Below, piece after piece: positions 53,057 to 64,000 of a stretch of 64,000 nucleotides of DNA. Location: contig NC_041785.1 in NCBI RefSeq assembly GCF_900090045.1, positions 682,001 to 746,000 of the forward strand, in the 5' to 3' direction. Made by a program: the position numbers and the translations under genes. A model generated the notes under the pieces. It saw only the letters and a program-made list of their open reading frames with translations, was not told the DNA's origin and did not search any database. This DNA is from Plasmodium malariae (taxonomy: Eukaryota > Apicomplexa > Aconoidasida > Haemosporida > Plasmodiidae). The number at the start of each line of letters is the position of its first letter. The stretch's first letter is position 1.

Positions 53057-54897
53057 TTCCTATGACACAGAAATGGTTTCACTAATAAAACGGGTGAACG
53101 CGAAAAGTTACAATTTAAATTATGCAGAATCACTACTAATGGTTAGTAATAGTATATGTTATGTTTACTGTCATCAAATGTACCTTCACTTTTTCGAGAA
53201 GAAATTGAGAGAACTACAATTACATATATTTTTAAATCATTTTATAATATGTTTCTACTACATGATTTGTTAGTGATCGATATTAAAAAAAAATAAAATT
53301 TTGTGTGTCTAAATTGTATTAAATTTCGGATACGCACATATATTTTTAAATAGTTTCAAGCAATAGATCAAATATAATTGTCGTATAATGCATGTTAATT
53401 ATATTTGCGGTAATCACTACTAAAAAAAAAAATTTTTTTTTTTCTGTCATAAGTATTTGCACAAGTATGGTGAATAAATAAAATAAAATGGACAAAAATA
53501 TGCGTTTATAAGTTCACAAATTAAAAATGGGAAAACAAAATTAAATGCTTTTGATTATAACGTATTTTCTTTTTTTAGGGATCCACATTTAAAAATGCTT
53601 TAAATGTTAGAAGAAAGGAACAAACAGTACTGGAAAATATAATAACAAATAAAGAATCCACTGCAGAAGAAAAATATTGTGCTGAACTGCTAAAATCTAA
53701 ATTAAATAAAGATATAAGATCCATAGAGAAGAACACATACACGGTCATTAAAACAAAATATATTCCCAAGACGGCTGATGAAGTAATATTTTTATTACAT
53801 ATACATTTTTATCTACATATATATATATGTTATTGTTAGAGGAAAATAAATATGATTAGAAAAAAAAAAAAAAAAAAGGATTCTTCAATGTAACATAGAG
53901 GATTTGCCTATACTTATTACCTCTTTTATGTAAAATGTTATATTATTTCTATCTTTAAATTCTAATTTATAGAAAATATTAATGTTTTATTGGCATTTAC
54001 TTGGGGATATGACCAGATATTGTGCAGATACATATATTGAGGAAAAAAAAAAGAAGATACAGGAAAAAAGTTTGCAATCATATACTAGAGCCTTAGGATA
54101 TGCAAAAAAAATGAAGATGCCCCCATCCAGCCCAAGAATGTTGGAACTTTTAGTTAGCTTAACAGGTTAATATATACACATATATATATGTCTATACATA
54201 TATGCCTATATATTTACACTTGAATAAATTCCTTTTTAATATATCTTTTTTCTTATTATGTTGCTAGTTCTGCGCAAAGATATGGATACAGACATTAATA
54301 TCTCTATAGAAATGGCAGCACAGGCATTTAGAGATGCAATTCAAAATATGCATCTTCTAGAGTAATGTTCCTTAAAATTAAATTATTCCCATAAAAAATA
54401 CTTTTAAAATGGAAATACTTATTTTTATATGACTATTTAATATATATATATATATATATAAACATACACACCTATTTGTGCATTTTGATATTCAATATAC
54501 TATTGTTATTAAAGAAATTACAAAACCATATAATATGTATTAGTTCTTGTAATATCCTTTTTTTTTTTTTTTTTTTTTTTTATTTAGAAACGATGATGAA
54601 TGCTCCAAAACGATTGGTATATTGGGTATACTACGAGACAACATAAATAAGTGGTGTGAAAGTAAGTTTACAAACTTTTATTTTTTTATATCTTCAAAAA
54701 ATTTGTTATATGTAATATTATTACAATGCAATCTTTTTTTTTTTCTTTTTTTTTCCCTAAACATGTAATATTGTAATTGTTAATTAAAATTTTTATTTCC
54801 ATCAGTTAGCGGAAGAAAAAATGTAGATGCATTATTTGAAATTAAAGGAGAAAACTTGGATAAATACAGAAGTATTATTTATAGCATCCACTCATAA
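52816..54897 (+). CDS. Divergent 14-3-3 protein, seven exons
   Basis: Exons are 52816-52909, 53071-53141, 53579-53782, 53973-54165, 54268-54361, 54588-54661 and 54806-54897. All six introns have GT/AG ends and consistent phases (1, 0, 0, 1, 2, 1), giving 273 residues. 14-3-3 dimers bind phosphoserine/threonine proteins. The family backbone is clear: YDEMVSLIKRVN (helix 2), SLLMGSTFKNALNVRR, FYWHLLGDMTRYCAD (helix 5), AAQAFRDAIQNM, and LRDNINKWCE near the C-terminus. Lys60, Arg67, Arg138 and Tyr139 correspond to the phosphate-binding Lys/Arg/Arg/Tyr set. The Asn of the family ALNFSVF motif is replaced (LVSLTVL, Ser185). The helices around 75-115 are highly diverged and Lys-rich. Plasmodium has two or three 14-3-3 genes, and this looks like the divergent one. 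No single frame shows the whole protein because of the introns. Confidence 0.88.
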
Positions 54898-55789
54898 CGT
54901 TAAAAAAAAAAGGGCATATGTGAAATAGGACAAAAAAGGTAGATGCATTCTATATTCATCTACTTAAATTTTACTAGTTTCTCCTTTTCCAAATCCATCT
55001 TTATCTCGTTATATATATATATATATATATGTACATATTTTTAAAGGATACATTTGCGTACCTGAATTTTTTTGTTTTACTGTAAATCTTAAATTTTACA
55101 CATGACTAACCAGATAAATTAACTTTAATCTTTTTTTTTTGTTCTTGTTTAACTTGGAAGAATTTTTATTTTTTTAAAGTTTTCTCAAAACTTTTTAATG
55201 AATTTTGTTATATTTGTATATTTCTTTAATTTAACTTTGTCTTACTTCCATGAGCAACTGCATTTCCTAAACAACTCTGTGTTTTTAAGATTAAAATTGT
55301 ATTCGATATTAATAAAATAATAATATTATTTTATTGATATAATTTTTTTTTTAATATAATCTTGAAAATAATTTTACAGTTACAAAGATTGCCTAATATA
55401 GTTCTATAAGTAGTTGTTTTTGTAGTCAAGTTTACCAAAAAAAAAAAAAAAAAAGAAACACCCTAAGACTATTTTTTTTTCTTTAATGTGTTACAACATG
55501 CATAATGTAAATTTAGTAGGCCTCTTGATAACACAATATAAACGAACTAACGGGTTTTTGTTTATTTATTATAAAAAATTTATACTACATGCATAAAAAC
55601 AAAATTACAAGAATATGTAATAAAAATATATGTATGCATATATTCACACGCTTCCATTTACACATATACAAGTTTAGGAATATATACATAAAAATAAGAT
55701 TAACGTATGGTGTAATTTATTAAAGAAAAATTATAAATTTCATAAACAAAAAAAAAAAAAGATAATTACAATTCTATGTGGGGTACAAT
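54898..55789. other. Convergent 3' spacer
   Basis: About 890 bp between the stop codons of the + strand 14-3-3 gene and the - strand membrane-protein gene. It is AT-rich with A/T homopolymers and (TA)n near 55010-55030. No gene is seen; it serves as shared 3' sequence. Confidence 0.6.
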
Positions 55790-56389
55790 TTATTCTTCTT
55801 TATATCTATACTCTGGAGGTATCCAATCAACGGGATCGATATCAGCATTTCTATATCTAACTGCTCTTCTAGCTTCAAGGTACTGTGAAAAAGCATGATG
55901 ATCAATTTCTCCACCATAATAATGCCAGTAGAAATGTTTGTAATAGTCCTCAGGGTCTATGGTAACTTCTAATGGTTCAAATCTTTGTAAATACATAGTA
56001 AATATAAATATTGGCAAAACAGTAGCTACTAATGATCCCATAAAAAGAAATAAAAATTGAAACTGTCCCCAAGTAGCTTTAAACAAATGCCAATATGTAA
56101 AATGTTTTAAATAATCTTTATTATTAAAAAAGGTGTATAATTCGTCGAGCGTCATAGAATGAATTGAAGGACCAGCCCAATTTCCATATTGATAACCTGT
56201 TTCTTTTATTGTTCTTGTTTTAAATATATCTATCCAAGGATAATTATGTACTTTTCTTGGGTCTAAACCATTATATATTCTTGGTGCATTTCCAACTTTT
56301 GGAGCTTTAAACATTTCTGCTGTGGGGTAATACGATTGTAAGGTTGCATTTGTAAACAGGTATTTTGTTTTGCTTCTCGATACTGCCAT
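55790..56389 (-). CDS. Conserved single-TM protein, probably a mitochondrial inner-membrane subunit
   Basis: 199 residues with no low-complexity tracts, which marks strong constraint in this genome. The N-terminus is basic and hydroxylated with few acidic residues (MAVSRSKTKYLFTNATLQSY), compatible with mitochondrial import. One membrane segment lies at about residues 112-134 (FLFLFMGSLVATVLPIFIFTMY). The C-terminal half is aromatic and His-rich (YKHFYWHYYGG), then charged, ending DIDPVDWIPPEYRYKEE. This layout (about 200 residues, one TM, Trp/Tyr/Pro-rich tail) resembles supernumerary subunits of respiratory complexes or ATP synthase in apicomplexans, but I cannot say which complex. The start ATG fits the reading frame and the A-rich leader. 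It is convergent with 14-3-3. Confidence 0.8.
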   Translation of the reverse strand: MAVSRSKTKYLFTNATLQSYYPTAEMFKAPKVGNAPRIYNGLDPRKVHNYPWIDIFKTRTIKETGYQYGNWAGPSIHSMTLDELYTFFNNKDYLKHFTYWHLFKATWGQFQFLFLFMGSLVATVLPIFIFTMYLQRFEPLEVTIDPEDYYKHFYWHYYGGEIDHHAFSQYLEARRAVRYRNADIDPVDWIPPEYRYKEE

Positions 56390-59136
56390 TATTATTCAAA
56401 ATATGTTCTTATATGGTTTATTTATTTTTCTTTATTTTGCCTTGCTTTGCATTACTTTATTCTGCTTTATTTTGTTATATCTTTATTTTGCTATATCTTA
56501 AATTTTGTTTTCGCCTTTTCTCTATTATTGAACTTTAAATGCTTCAATATAAATGTATATCATCTGCAAGAAAATATTTATTTCCCACCTATTACACACG
56601 AAATTTTTTATTTTTTTTTATAACTTTTGGCAATAATTCTTTATTAAACACAAAATTTACAGTGTTTTTGTTTATTTTTAATTTTTTTTTTTTTTTTTGT
56701 TACACATAATAAATCATTTATAACAAAATAAAAAAACAGATAAAAAAATCTTGCATTACTTTTTTCGCATGTTATTATAATGGCTATAAGAAAACAATTA
56801 CACGTAAAAGAAAAGATAAACAATAAAAAAAAAAAAAATAATAATAATGTGTTAAGTGTACTTATGTGTAAATGATGTTATAAAAACATAATAAAAACTT
56901 TAACTTTGAAAAGCAATTTTTTTTATTATCATTTTACGTTCATTTTAATGTTTTACAGCGCTATTGTTTACTTACGTTTTCATTAACTTTTACTGTAGTT
57001 TTTGAGTTTACTTTTGCTTTTATCTTATCCTTTTTGTTTTTTGGGTATTATTTTGTTGTTTTTTGGGTATTATTTTGTTGTTTTTTTGGTGTTTTGTTTG
57101 TTGATTTGTTGATATTCTTTAATTAACCTTTTTTATCATGTACTAATTTTTTTTTAGGAGGTATAAAGACACAAATGCACCTTCATTGCAAAAAGTAAAA
57201 TCCTACTTAAACAGCATATTGTACGTATGCGTGTATATGTGTACATAACTGTATGTTCAGCAGTCTCGTATGTAGAATGTTTGACGTATCACGTTATATA
57301 TTCATACACTTAAAAGGAATTTTGAGAACTTTAATCATTTTATTAAGCAAAATTATCTCTTTTCATACTTCTGTATATTTATTATATAAAAAATAATTAA
57401 ATATTTTGTTTAAATATAAACTTTTCAGAGTTGTAACAAAAAGAAAAATTACAGGAATTATTAATTTAATAGTATAAATGTAATATTGTAATTTTCGTAA
57501 ACTTACAACATCCTTTCCTTTTTACGGGAACCAAGGAACAAGTATAACGATTAAAAGCAACACTAGATTTTTTTTTTTTTTTTTTTTTTTCCGGAAGTTA
57601 AAGGATTATTATTAAGCGTTTCATTTGCACGATATTTTTATACACATTTGTATTAACATTTTATGAGCCTTTGTTACACTTTAATACTATATCTTATAGC
57701 TCATTCATATTTCTTATACCTTATTTGCATTTTACATATTTTGAATTCAAACTCATCACGATTATATGCTCCATATCTCAAGAAAAAAATATGCGTCTAT
57801 CAAATAGTTTGAAAATTTGAAAACGTAAATTTAAAATGATGATTTACAAATAAAGCGTAAAAGAATCTAGAAAATTTGCATGTGTACTATGTATATAGTT
57901 GATGTTAATAAAGGAAATAAATAATTACATATATATATAGTTTATATCTTACATTTAAAATTTTTTTTTTATATGTATATTATAAGGGAAGGGGAGCAAA
58001 ACAAACAAAATAAAACGAAATAAATATATGAAGATTTATTAGCTCCTTTTTTTGTTTCACATTTTTTAAAACACAGAAGTTCCTATAAAGAATCCTTTTA
58101 ATAAAAAATTTGAAATCGTAGTGCTAAAGGAGCAATATAGACACACGTTATCTGAATACAGAATTTAGTTCGTACATTTTCTTTCTTACATATTTTTCAT
58201 TTTATTTAAACAATATAACACATTTAACAATTTTCAGCTTAAAAGAGAAAAAATTGATTTTAAGATTCAGTTTTTAAAAACATATATTATAAGAAGACGT
58301 AATTGTAAAAAGAATATCTCTTATTATCTGTTCATGAAGGAAAATATACGTAGGGTCTAAAATAGCTTACACTAGTATGTCAGCTTAAAAAGGAACTTTT
58401 CATTTATTACGCTGCACATGTACATGCATGTATATAAACATATACAAGCACTTGTCTTAAAGCTACTTTTACATATAAATTTTTTATTGCTTTTCATAGG
58501 TGCTTATTTTTACACATAAGAATCTATGCAGTAATAAAAAATGAAAGGAGATTGAGAAAAAAAAGCTCGCCAATTTACAAATAAATTATAGTATTATTTA
58601 ACTTACGATAAAGTAAAATTAAACACATATATACTTGTATATATGTAAGTGAACTTATGTGTGTGTACATATATATATATATATATATAAATATATGCAT
58701 ATAAAGGGAAAAATAGTACTAGTCCTTATAAACTATTTTAAGTACAACCTTAATGGAATAAATTTAAGTAAATATTTAATTATAAAATCCATTTGTGCAA
58801 AAAAAAAAGAAAAAAAGAAAATTAGAATATATTAATTTACGTGATTTGTTTTATAAGACATATAAAATAAGAAAATATTGCTTTTCCTTTTTATATTATA
58901 TTTATATAGTTTTTTTTTTTATTTTTTGTTCCTCTGTGCCTTAAAGGTTGTGCAATAAAAAGGAAGATAATGATTTAAGTATTATAGCTAATATAAAAAT
59001 AAGTATGGATACATATATCATGAAGGTAAAAACCTTAAAAACAGCATTAGTGTGGTTTTAAGCTTAAATATATAAAAGCAAACGAAAGTAGAAAAAAAAA
59101 AAAATATAGAAAAAATAATGTATACTTTTAGGACTA

Positions 59137-59186
<50 letters not shown>

Positions 59187-60130
59187 CAATGTATACATAT
59201 ATAATACATATATATGTACATATATGTGTTTAATTAATAAGTTGAAATATTTGTGTCAAAGTATTTATTTTCGCAATAAATGTGTTATTTATGAAAAAAG
59301 CAATATTTATTTGATGAAGACCATAAATGGTTTTTCCTCTTTCACATCTCTATCGTGTTTTACATTTCTTTTTTTTTTTTACCCGTTTTTTAAATGGAAT
59401 GAATAGTAGATACAATTACACTTTGAATTAAAAAATTAATGAAAATACTCTCTTCCTATCCATACACTCATAATGTATATAAAACGAAATATGTGAAATA
59501 CGTGAAATGCGTGAAATAGCTATTTTCATTTTAAAAAAAAAAAAAAAAAAAGCTAAAATATGCAAATATAACAAAAGAGCAATATGCAAAAAAGGTATAA
59601 CGGCACTTCAGGATTTCACATCATCTAAAAAAATTAGTTTTTAAAAGAAGTTCAATACATTTTTTATTTAGTAAATAACTTAACATTCTTTTTTCATTTC
59701 ATGTATATATTTTACATATATATGTACGTTCATTTTTTTAGTGACATAGGAAATATATTATTGAGAGAGTATACATATTTTTAAGAACACTTTAAGTTAA
59801 AAAAAAAAAAAAAAACATTGTAATAATAGAGAATATAAATTAAAATAAATAAACCCTAAGAAATTAATAAAAAGTCCCTACTTTAATAATAAAAAAAAAA
59901 AAAAAAGAGTAGAAAGTTGTTGCAGTTCAAAATATAACCATTAAAAAAGGGCTACTAAAAGGAGAAAGCACACAAAAAAAAAAAAAAAAACACACATATA
60001 TGTGTGTGTATGTTATATGTATATATATATATATATATGTACATATGTATGCATATATTTATATATAACAAATTGATTATACAAATTTAAGACATTAAAT
60101 AAAAACACTTAAACATCCACAAAGAGAAAA
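56390..60130. other. Long divergent spacer with exon-like pieces
   Basis: About 3.7 kb between the membrane-protein start (minus) and the PCNA1 start (plus). On the + strand several splice-bounded open pieces occur: 57158-57220, 57429-57477, 58077-58117, 58238-58360, 58500-58584, 58947-59025 and 59242-59406. Some join in phase. I could not build one complete model with an ATG, so no gene is called; see findings. The rest is AT-rich with (AT)n near 59140-59185, A runs and a TTTTGGGTATTATTTTGTTG duplication near 57040-57085. The PCNA1 promoter must also lie here. Confidence 0.5.
59139..59182. repeat. (AT)n microsatellite
   Basis: An uninterrupted (AT)n run of over 40 bp. Such runs are common in Plasmodium intergenic DNA and are length-polymorphic. 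Confidence 0.9.
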
Positions 60131-60955
60131 ATGTTAGAAGCTAAACTAAATAATGCATCTATTTTGAAAAAATTATTTGAATGTATCAAAGATTTAGTGA
60201 ACGATGCAAATGTTGATGCCGATGAAAGTGGGTTAAAATTACAAGCATTAGATGGGAACCATGTCTCGTTAGTTAGTTTACACTTAGTAGATTCTGGGTT
60301 TTCTCATTATAGATGTGATCGTGAGAGAGTGTTAGGTGTGAATATTGCATCCTTAAATAAAGTTTTTAAGTTATGTGGAGCAAATGAATCTGTTGTTATA
60401 TCCAGTAAAGATGATGAAGACAATCTTAACTTTGTATTTGAAAATAATAAAGAAGATAAAGTAACAAACTTTTCTTTAAAATTAATGTCCATTGAACTAG
60501 ATTCCCTTAATATCCCTGATTGTGAAGAAGGGTTTGATGCAGAAGTAGAATTAAGTAGTAAAGAATTAACAAATATTTTTAGAAATTTATCTGAATTCTC
60601 AGATACAGTATTTATTGAAATAGATTCCAATAGTATCAAATTTACAACAAAGGGATTAGTAGGAGATGCAGAAGTTGCATTAAAACCAAGAGAATCAACA
60701 AGTGAAGATGATGTTGGTGTTACTATAAAATCGAAAAAAAAAATTAAACAATCTTTTGCTATAAAATATTTAAATTTATTTTCAAAATCCACTATTTTGT
60801 CAGACGTAGTTACCTTAGGATTAAGTGATAGTAGACCTATTGAATTTAAATATGAAATAAAAGATACATCTCCCGACGCAGATACTTTAAAAGTTGGATT
60901 TGTGAAATTTTTCTTAGCGCCTAAAATGGATGATGATATGGATAATAAAGATTAG
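60131..60955 (+). CDS. PCNA1: Proliferating cell nuclear antigen 1 (PCNA1), DNA sliding clamp
   Basis: 274 residues, a single exon. PCNA is the trimeric ring that tethers DNA polymerases and repair factors to DNA. The start MLEAKLNNASILKKLFECIK and the block DANVDADESGLKLQALDGNH are classic PCNA, as is LVSLHL downstream. The interdomain connecting loop (around LMSIELDSLNIPD) and the second clamp domain follow. Near the C-terminus LKVGFVKFFLAPKMD corresponds to the family LKYYLAPK element. An acidic tail (DDDMDNKD) extends beyond it. The length is slightly longer than human PCNA (261), mainly from that tail. Plasmodium has two PCNAs; identity to the P. falciparum PCNA1 sequence as I remember it is very high, so this is PCNA1. 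It contains no low-complexity insert. It is convergent with the GAC gene. Confidence 0.97.
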   Translation: MLEAKLNNASILKKLFECIKDLVNDANVDADESGLKLQALDGNHVSLVSLHLVDSGFSHYRCDRERVLGVNIASLNKVFKLCGANESVVISSKDDEDNLNFVFENNKEDKVTNFSLKLMSIELDSLNIPDCEEGFDAEVELSSKELTNIFRNLSEFSDTVFIEIDSNSIKFTTKGLVGDAEVALKPRESTSEDDVGVTIKSKKKIKQSFAIKYLNLFSKSTILSDVVTLGLSDSRPIEFKYEIKDTSPDADTLKVGFVKFFLAPKMDDDMDNKD

Positions 60956-62056
60956 AACTCCTTTTTTTTACCTTCCATTTTTCGTAAATATATGCATATA
61001 CACACAAATGCTTATACGTATATATATTTTTAATTCGGTTATATTACATATTGGTGCATTATTATGCGCATATCGCATATGTCTATGTATATATATATAT
61101 AATATACCCTCTACACGTATGTACATATACATTTATATAAATGTATACTTTACATATATTTATTAAAAACAGCCTTTTAAACAACAACCTAACATATTCA
61201 AACACGCTAATAAATAACATTAACTGTAAAATTATTTATAATATTTCTATCTTTAAAAAATCATCACAAAAATTTTATAACATTTTTTAATACAATTTTA
61301 TGATAATATGTATTGAAAATAAACTCCCATAAAATTAATTAACCTGAACAATTATAATTATTTTGGTATAGGGGAAAATGACTGAAAAAAAGTAACAATA
61401 CATACAGCAAATTTTTAATTTATTAGGTAAATTAAGTCATTCGCAAATATATAAATCACCTACGAATAATGAAAATATGCAATAAAATCGTTATGTACAC
61501 TATATATATATATTTTTTATTTTTTTTTTTTATTATATATTTATTGAGTATTCTTTTGTGATATAACATTTTGTAAAATGGGCTCACGCATACAAGCGGA
61601 TGGAACCGGGGAAAAAGGAAAATTGGAAAAGAAAAAGTAATATAATTTTATACTATTCTTATTTCATTTTTCTCCTCTTTTAGTACTCAAGTAGGAAGGG
61701 AAAAAAAAAAAATATATAACAAAATAGCAATTTAATAGAGCTACACGGAGCATATACAAAAACAAGAACAGATAAAAGAAAACAATTCCGGTAGACTAAA
61801 TTAGTGGGAAGGGGAAAATAGAACGAATGATTTGAAAAGAAACAAATGTTTTATGCTTAATGTATTATGTGTTATGTATTGTGTGTTATGTATTATGTGT
61901 TATCTGTTTAATGTGTTATCTGTTTTATGTGTTATGTGTTTTTTATACTTTTCATATACTATTATATTTCATATATGTGGCGTGCAAAAGCTGCTTTTTT
62001 ATTTTTTTTTATTTTGCTTCATTTTTTCATTTTTTTTTTGGGGGGTGGGGGGCAAC
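60956..62056. other. Convergent 3' spacer between PCNA1 and GAC
   Basis: About 1.1 kb between two stop codons. It holds TATATG microsatellites near 61010-61150, a TTATGTGTTATGTATTGTG imperfect repeat at about 61860-61945, and a T-then-G run (GGGGGGTGGGGGG) at 62040-62053 next to the GAC stop. No gene is seen. Confidence 0.6.
61858..61945. repeat. Imperfect tandem repeat, unit like TTATGTGTTATG
   Basis: Repeats of TGTTATGTATT and TGTTATCTGTT follow one another in the 3' spacer of PCNA1 and GAC. They create two spurious Cys/Val/Leu-rich frames on the + strand. Confidence 0.75.
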
Positions 62057-64000
62057 TTAATAATTATAGCTAGCGGCGTCACGCCAAAGAACAAGCAAAT
62101 CTACAAAGGCGTCTCTCTCCTTTTGCGTTTTTGTTTTAATTGGTAATTCTAGTCCCTCTGGGAAATCTTCAGTGGGTGGTCCATAGATACATAATGTTAC
62201 CTTTGCATTCACTTTTCTAGGTTCTCGTTTATTACTTGCTTTTAATAACGGATGTGCTAATCCTTTCGATATATTTTTTATACGAACCACAGATATTTTA
62301 AATATATGATCTGAATCATCACCGATTATCCATTCCAAGGTACTCAAGTCTTGGCTAGCTTTCCATTTAAATGGTTTTCTTTGATCACTATTATGATATA
62401 TTTTACACGAACCACCTTTTCTTAAAGAATCCTTAATATTCGAAGCTAAATCGTGTACACCATTAACATATGGATCTTTATCAAATTCAGATAAATTAAA
62501 GTCAAAAGTTAGTAGTGTATCTTTAAATGCATCCAATGGGTCTTCTGCTGAATTCATTGCATCTAATGTACGCTCAACTTTTTGTACAATTTGTTTATCC
62601 TCCTTTTTATTACTCATTTTTGATATAGACGACTTAAAACCTTTTACAATATCTCGTGAAATAGTCCTATCATACACTTCTGCTGAATACATTGCAATGT
62701 TATCTATACACAGAGCCAATAATTGCATAATAACAGAATCTCCTCCAAAATTATTTAAATTCTCCCTCGTTAAATTATCAAAACCAGATGCGGTCATCGA
62801 AATAATACCTAATCTATGGTATGCAAAATATGCTAATAAACCGAGTGATACTTTTTGTAATCTCAACTGTTTCAAATGATTATTATCATTTGCACAAGTT
62901 AGTACAGATTGTAATATTATATCAATCATTTCTTTATCCATACTAATGTTATACCAACCACCTAATCTTGCATTATGTAATTCTTCTTCCTCCTCACTAT
63001 ATTCATTTGTTACACCTTCTATATTTTGTGTATAATATAATATACAAAGTAATAAACGTAATGCTTCTAACATTACAATTGATTTTTTAACCGACTTACA
63101 TATAAGATTAGCTATGGAAGGTACTCCACCACAATTACAAAATTCATAGGCTAATTCTTCAGATTGTATTAAACGTCTAACACATCTAAGAGAAGAAACA
63201 ACTAATTCAGTCATTTCAAACTCTTCTGTTTCTGCTTCCATACAACTAATTAATATACCAAAAGCGTCTGCCTTTACTAATAAAGGTAAACTAGATTCAA
63301 TTTTACATTGATTACTTAATAAATGAATAGCTAAAGTTAGTAAATTAATATCATAATCATATAATTGTATCACATTTATAGTTGCTTCTATTCCATCATT
63401 ATCAGCAAACATTTTGGCATTTTCATGTAATCTACATAAAGAACATAGAATATCTAATAAAAAAAATATGACTTTTGTATTTTCTCTATTCTGTTTTAAC
63501 ACATTTAACACTGGAATTAATGTGATTCCAAAATTTTTCATATTTCTTTCTTCATTTTCCATAACTAAATTTGATAACGTACGTAAACCTGTCTCCAATT
63601 CAGCGTCAGGAAAATATTCATTTAATTTATTTAACCATGATTCATAGGAAACCTCAATTTGTGCATCTAGAAAATATTTAACATTTGTTGTATATAAAGA
63701 CAGATTAGAAATAGCTTTAAACAAACTCTCAATACATCTTACAGCATTTTTATTATCACTGCCATCATAACTTTTTAAACATTCTACTAATTCAGCAGGA
63801 GCACCATTCGTTCCATAAGTTTTTTTCATGTCTTCATTTCTAAATAAAATGTTACAAAGTAAAACAGAAGCTGCATTTGTTACATCAAAATTAGATCTAT
63901 ATTCTCTTAAAATTTGTACATTTAAATCAGGTCCTTTTAAATTACAAAATATACTAGAATTAACCTTGTGATCTATACACATATTAGCTAACGCCAAACA
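62057..64000 (-). CDS. GAC: Glideosome-associated connector (GAC), C-terminal part, runs off window
   Basis: The last 646 or so codons of a gene whose 5' end lies beyond 64000; the frame is still open at the edge. GAC is an apicomplexan protein of about 2600 residues that links actin filaments to surface adhesins during gliding and invasion, and binds phosphatidic acid. The visible part is a run of armadillo-type helical repeats (ASVLLCNILFRNEDMKKTYG, LETGLRTLSNLVMENEERNM and others). It ends in a PH domain over the last 120 residues (from about GGSCKIYHNSDQRKPFKWKA to the C-terminal WRDAASYNY). The armadillo solenoid plus terminal PH domain, and the position next to PCNA1, both point to GAC. 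The sequence is free of low-complexity inserts, as expected for this conserved protein. Confidence 0.92.
   Translation of the reverse strand, partial: CLALANMCIDHKVNSSIFCNLKGPDLNVQILREYRSNFDVTNAASVLLCNILFRNEDMKKTYGTNGAPAELVECLKSYDGSDNKNAVRCIESLFKAISNLSLYTTNVKYFLDAQIEVSYESWLNKLNEYFPDAELETGLRTLSNLVMENEERNMKNFGITLIPVLNVLKQNRENTKVIFFLLDILCSLCRLHENAKMFADNDGIEATINVIQLYDYDINLLTLAIHLLSNQCKIESSLPLLVKADAFGILISCMEAETEEFEMTELVVSSLRCVRRLIQSEELAYEFCNCGGVPSIANLICKSVKKSIVMLEALRLLLCILYYTQNIEGVTNEYSEEEEELHNARLGGWYNISMDKEMIDIILQSVLTCANDNNHLKQLRLQKVSLGLLAYFAYHRLGIISMTASGFDNLTRENLNNFGGDSVIMQLLALCIDNIAMYSAEVYDRTISRDIVKGFKSSISKMSNKKEDKQIVQKVERTLDAMNSAEDPLDAFKDTLLTFDFNLSEFDKDPYVNGVHDLASNIKDSLRKGGSCKIYHNSDQRKPFKWKASQDLSTLEWIIGDDSDHIFKISVVRIKNISKGLAHPLLKASNKREPRKVNAKVTLCIYGPPTEDFPEGLELPIKTKTQKERDAFVDLLVLWRDAASYNY

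Noticed and set aside
60307..60792. 161-codon minus-strand frame inside PCNA1
   Set aside because: It is antisense to a fully recognised conserved gene and has Ser/Asn/Phe-rich shadow composition.
61832..62146. Cys/Val/Leu-rich + strand frames before the GAC stop
   Set aside because: They come from the TTATGTGTTATG repeat and a T-rich run, and overlap the antisense of GAC.

Overview
The window is a nuclear chromosome segment of a Plasmodium malaria parasite. The sequence is strongly AT-rich with many poly(A), poly(T) and (AT)n tracts. Proteins carry Asn/Lys-rich low-complexity inserts, and genes have few, short, AT-rich introns. The proteins seen (PCNA1, RuvB3/reptin, the single alveolate calpain, glideosome-associated connector, a TMCO1 homologue, a divergent 14-3-3) are typical Plasmodium proteins. 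From memory, the run GAC - PCNA1 - 14-3-3 - RuvB3 - TMCO1-like - calpain - exonuclease matches one block of P. falciparum chromosome 13, here in reverse orientation. I cannot name the species.

Layout, left to right. 0.1-1.6 kb (+): polynucleotide kinase/3'-phosphatase, two exons. 1.8-5.1 kb (-): large helical protein of unknown function with a rescued 3' exon. 5.8-9.2 kb (-): large basic P-loop protein. 10.0-15.0 kb (-): two long reading frames that splice into one 1540-residue unknown protein. 16.2-22.5 kb (-): two reading frames that splice into a 2040-residue exportin-T-like karyopherin. 23.9-28.8 kb (-): giant Asn-rich disordered protein with probable hidden 3' exons. 28.8-31.8 kb: long spacer with a possible small membrane-protein gene on the + strand. 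31.8-33.3 kb (-): three-exon small protein. 34.0-36.6 kb (-): DEDDy 3'-5' exonuclease, two exons. 38.2-44.5 kb (-): calpain. 46.6-47.2 kb (-): TMCO1-like ER channel. 49.2-50.6 kb (+): RuvB3. 52.8-54.9 kb (+): seven-exon 14-3-3. 55.8-56.4 kb (-): conserved single-TM protein, probably mitochondrial. 56.4-60.1 kb: spacer with several exon-like pieces on the + strand. 60.1-61.0 kb (+): PCNA1. 62.1-64.0 kb (-): C-terminal part of GAC, running off the window.

These are independently transcribed eukaryotic genes, not operons. Several relate loosely to DNA metabolism (PNKP, exonuclease, RuvB3, PCNA1), others to transport and signalling (exportin-T, 14-3-3, calpain, TMCO1) and gliding motility (GAC). 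The main value added here is exon joining: splice phases were checked base by base, and several separate-looking reading frames merge into single genes. I saw no rRNA, tRNA, CRISPR array or mobile element.
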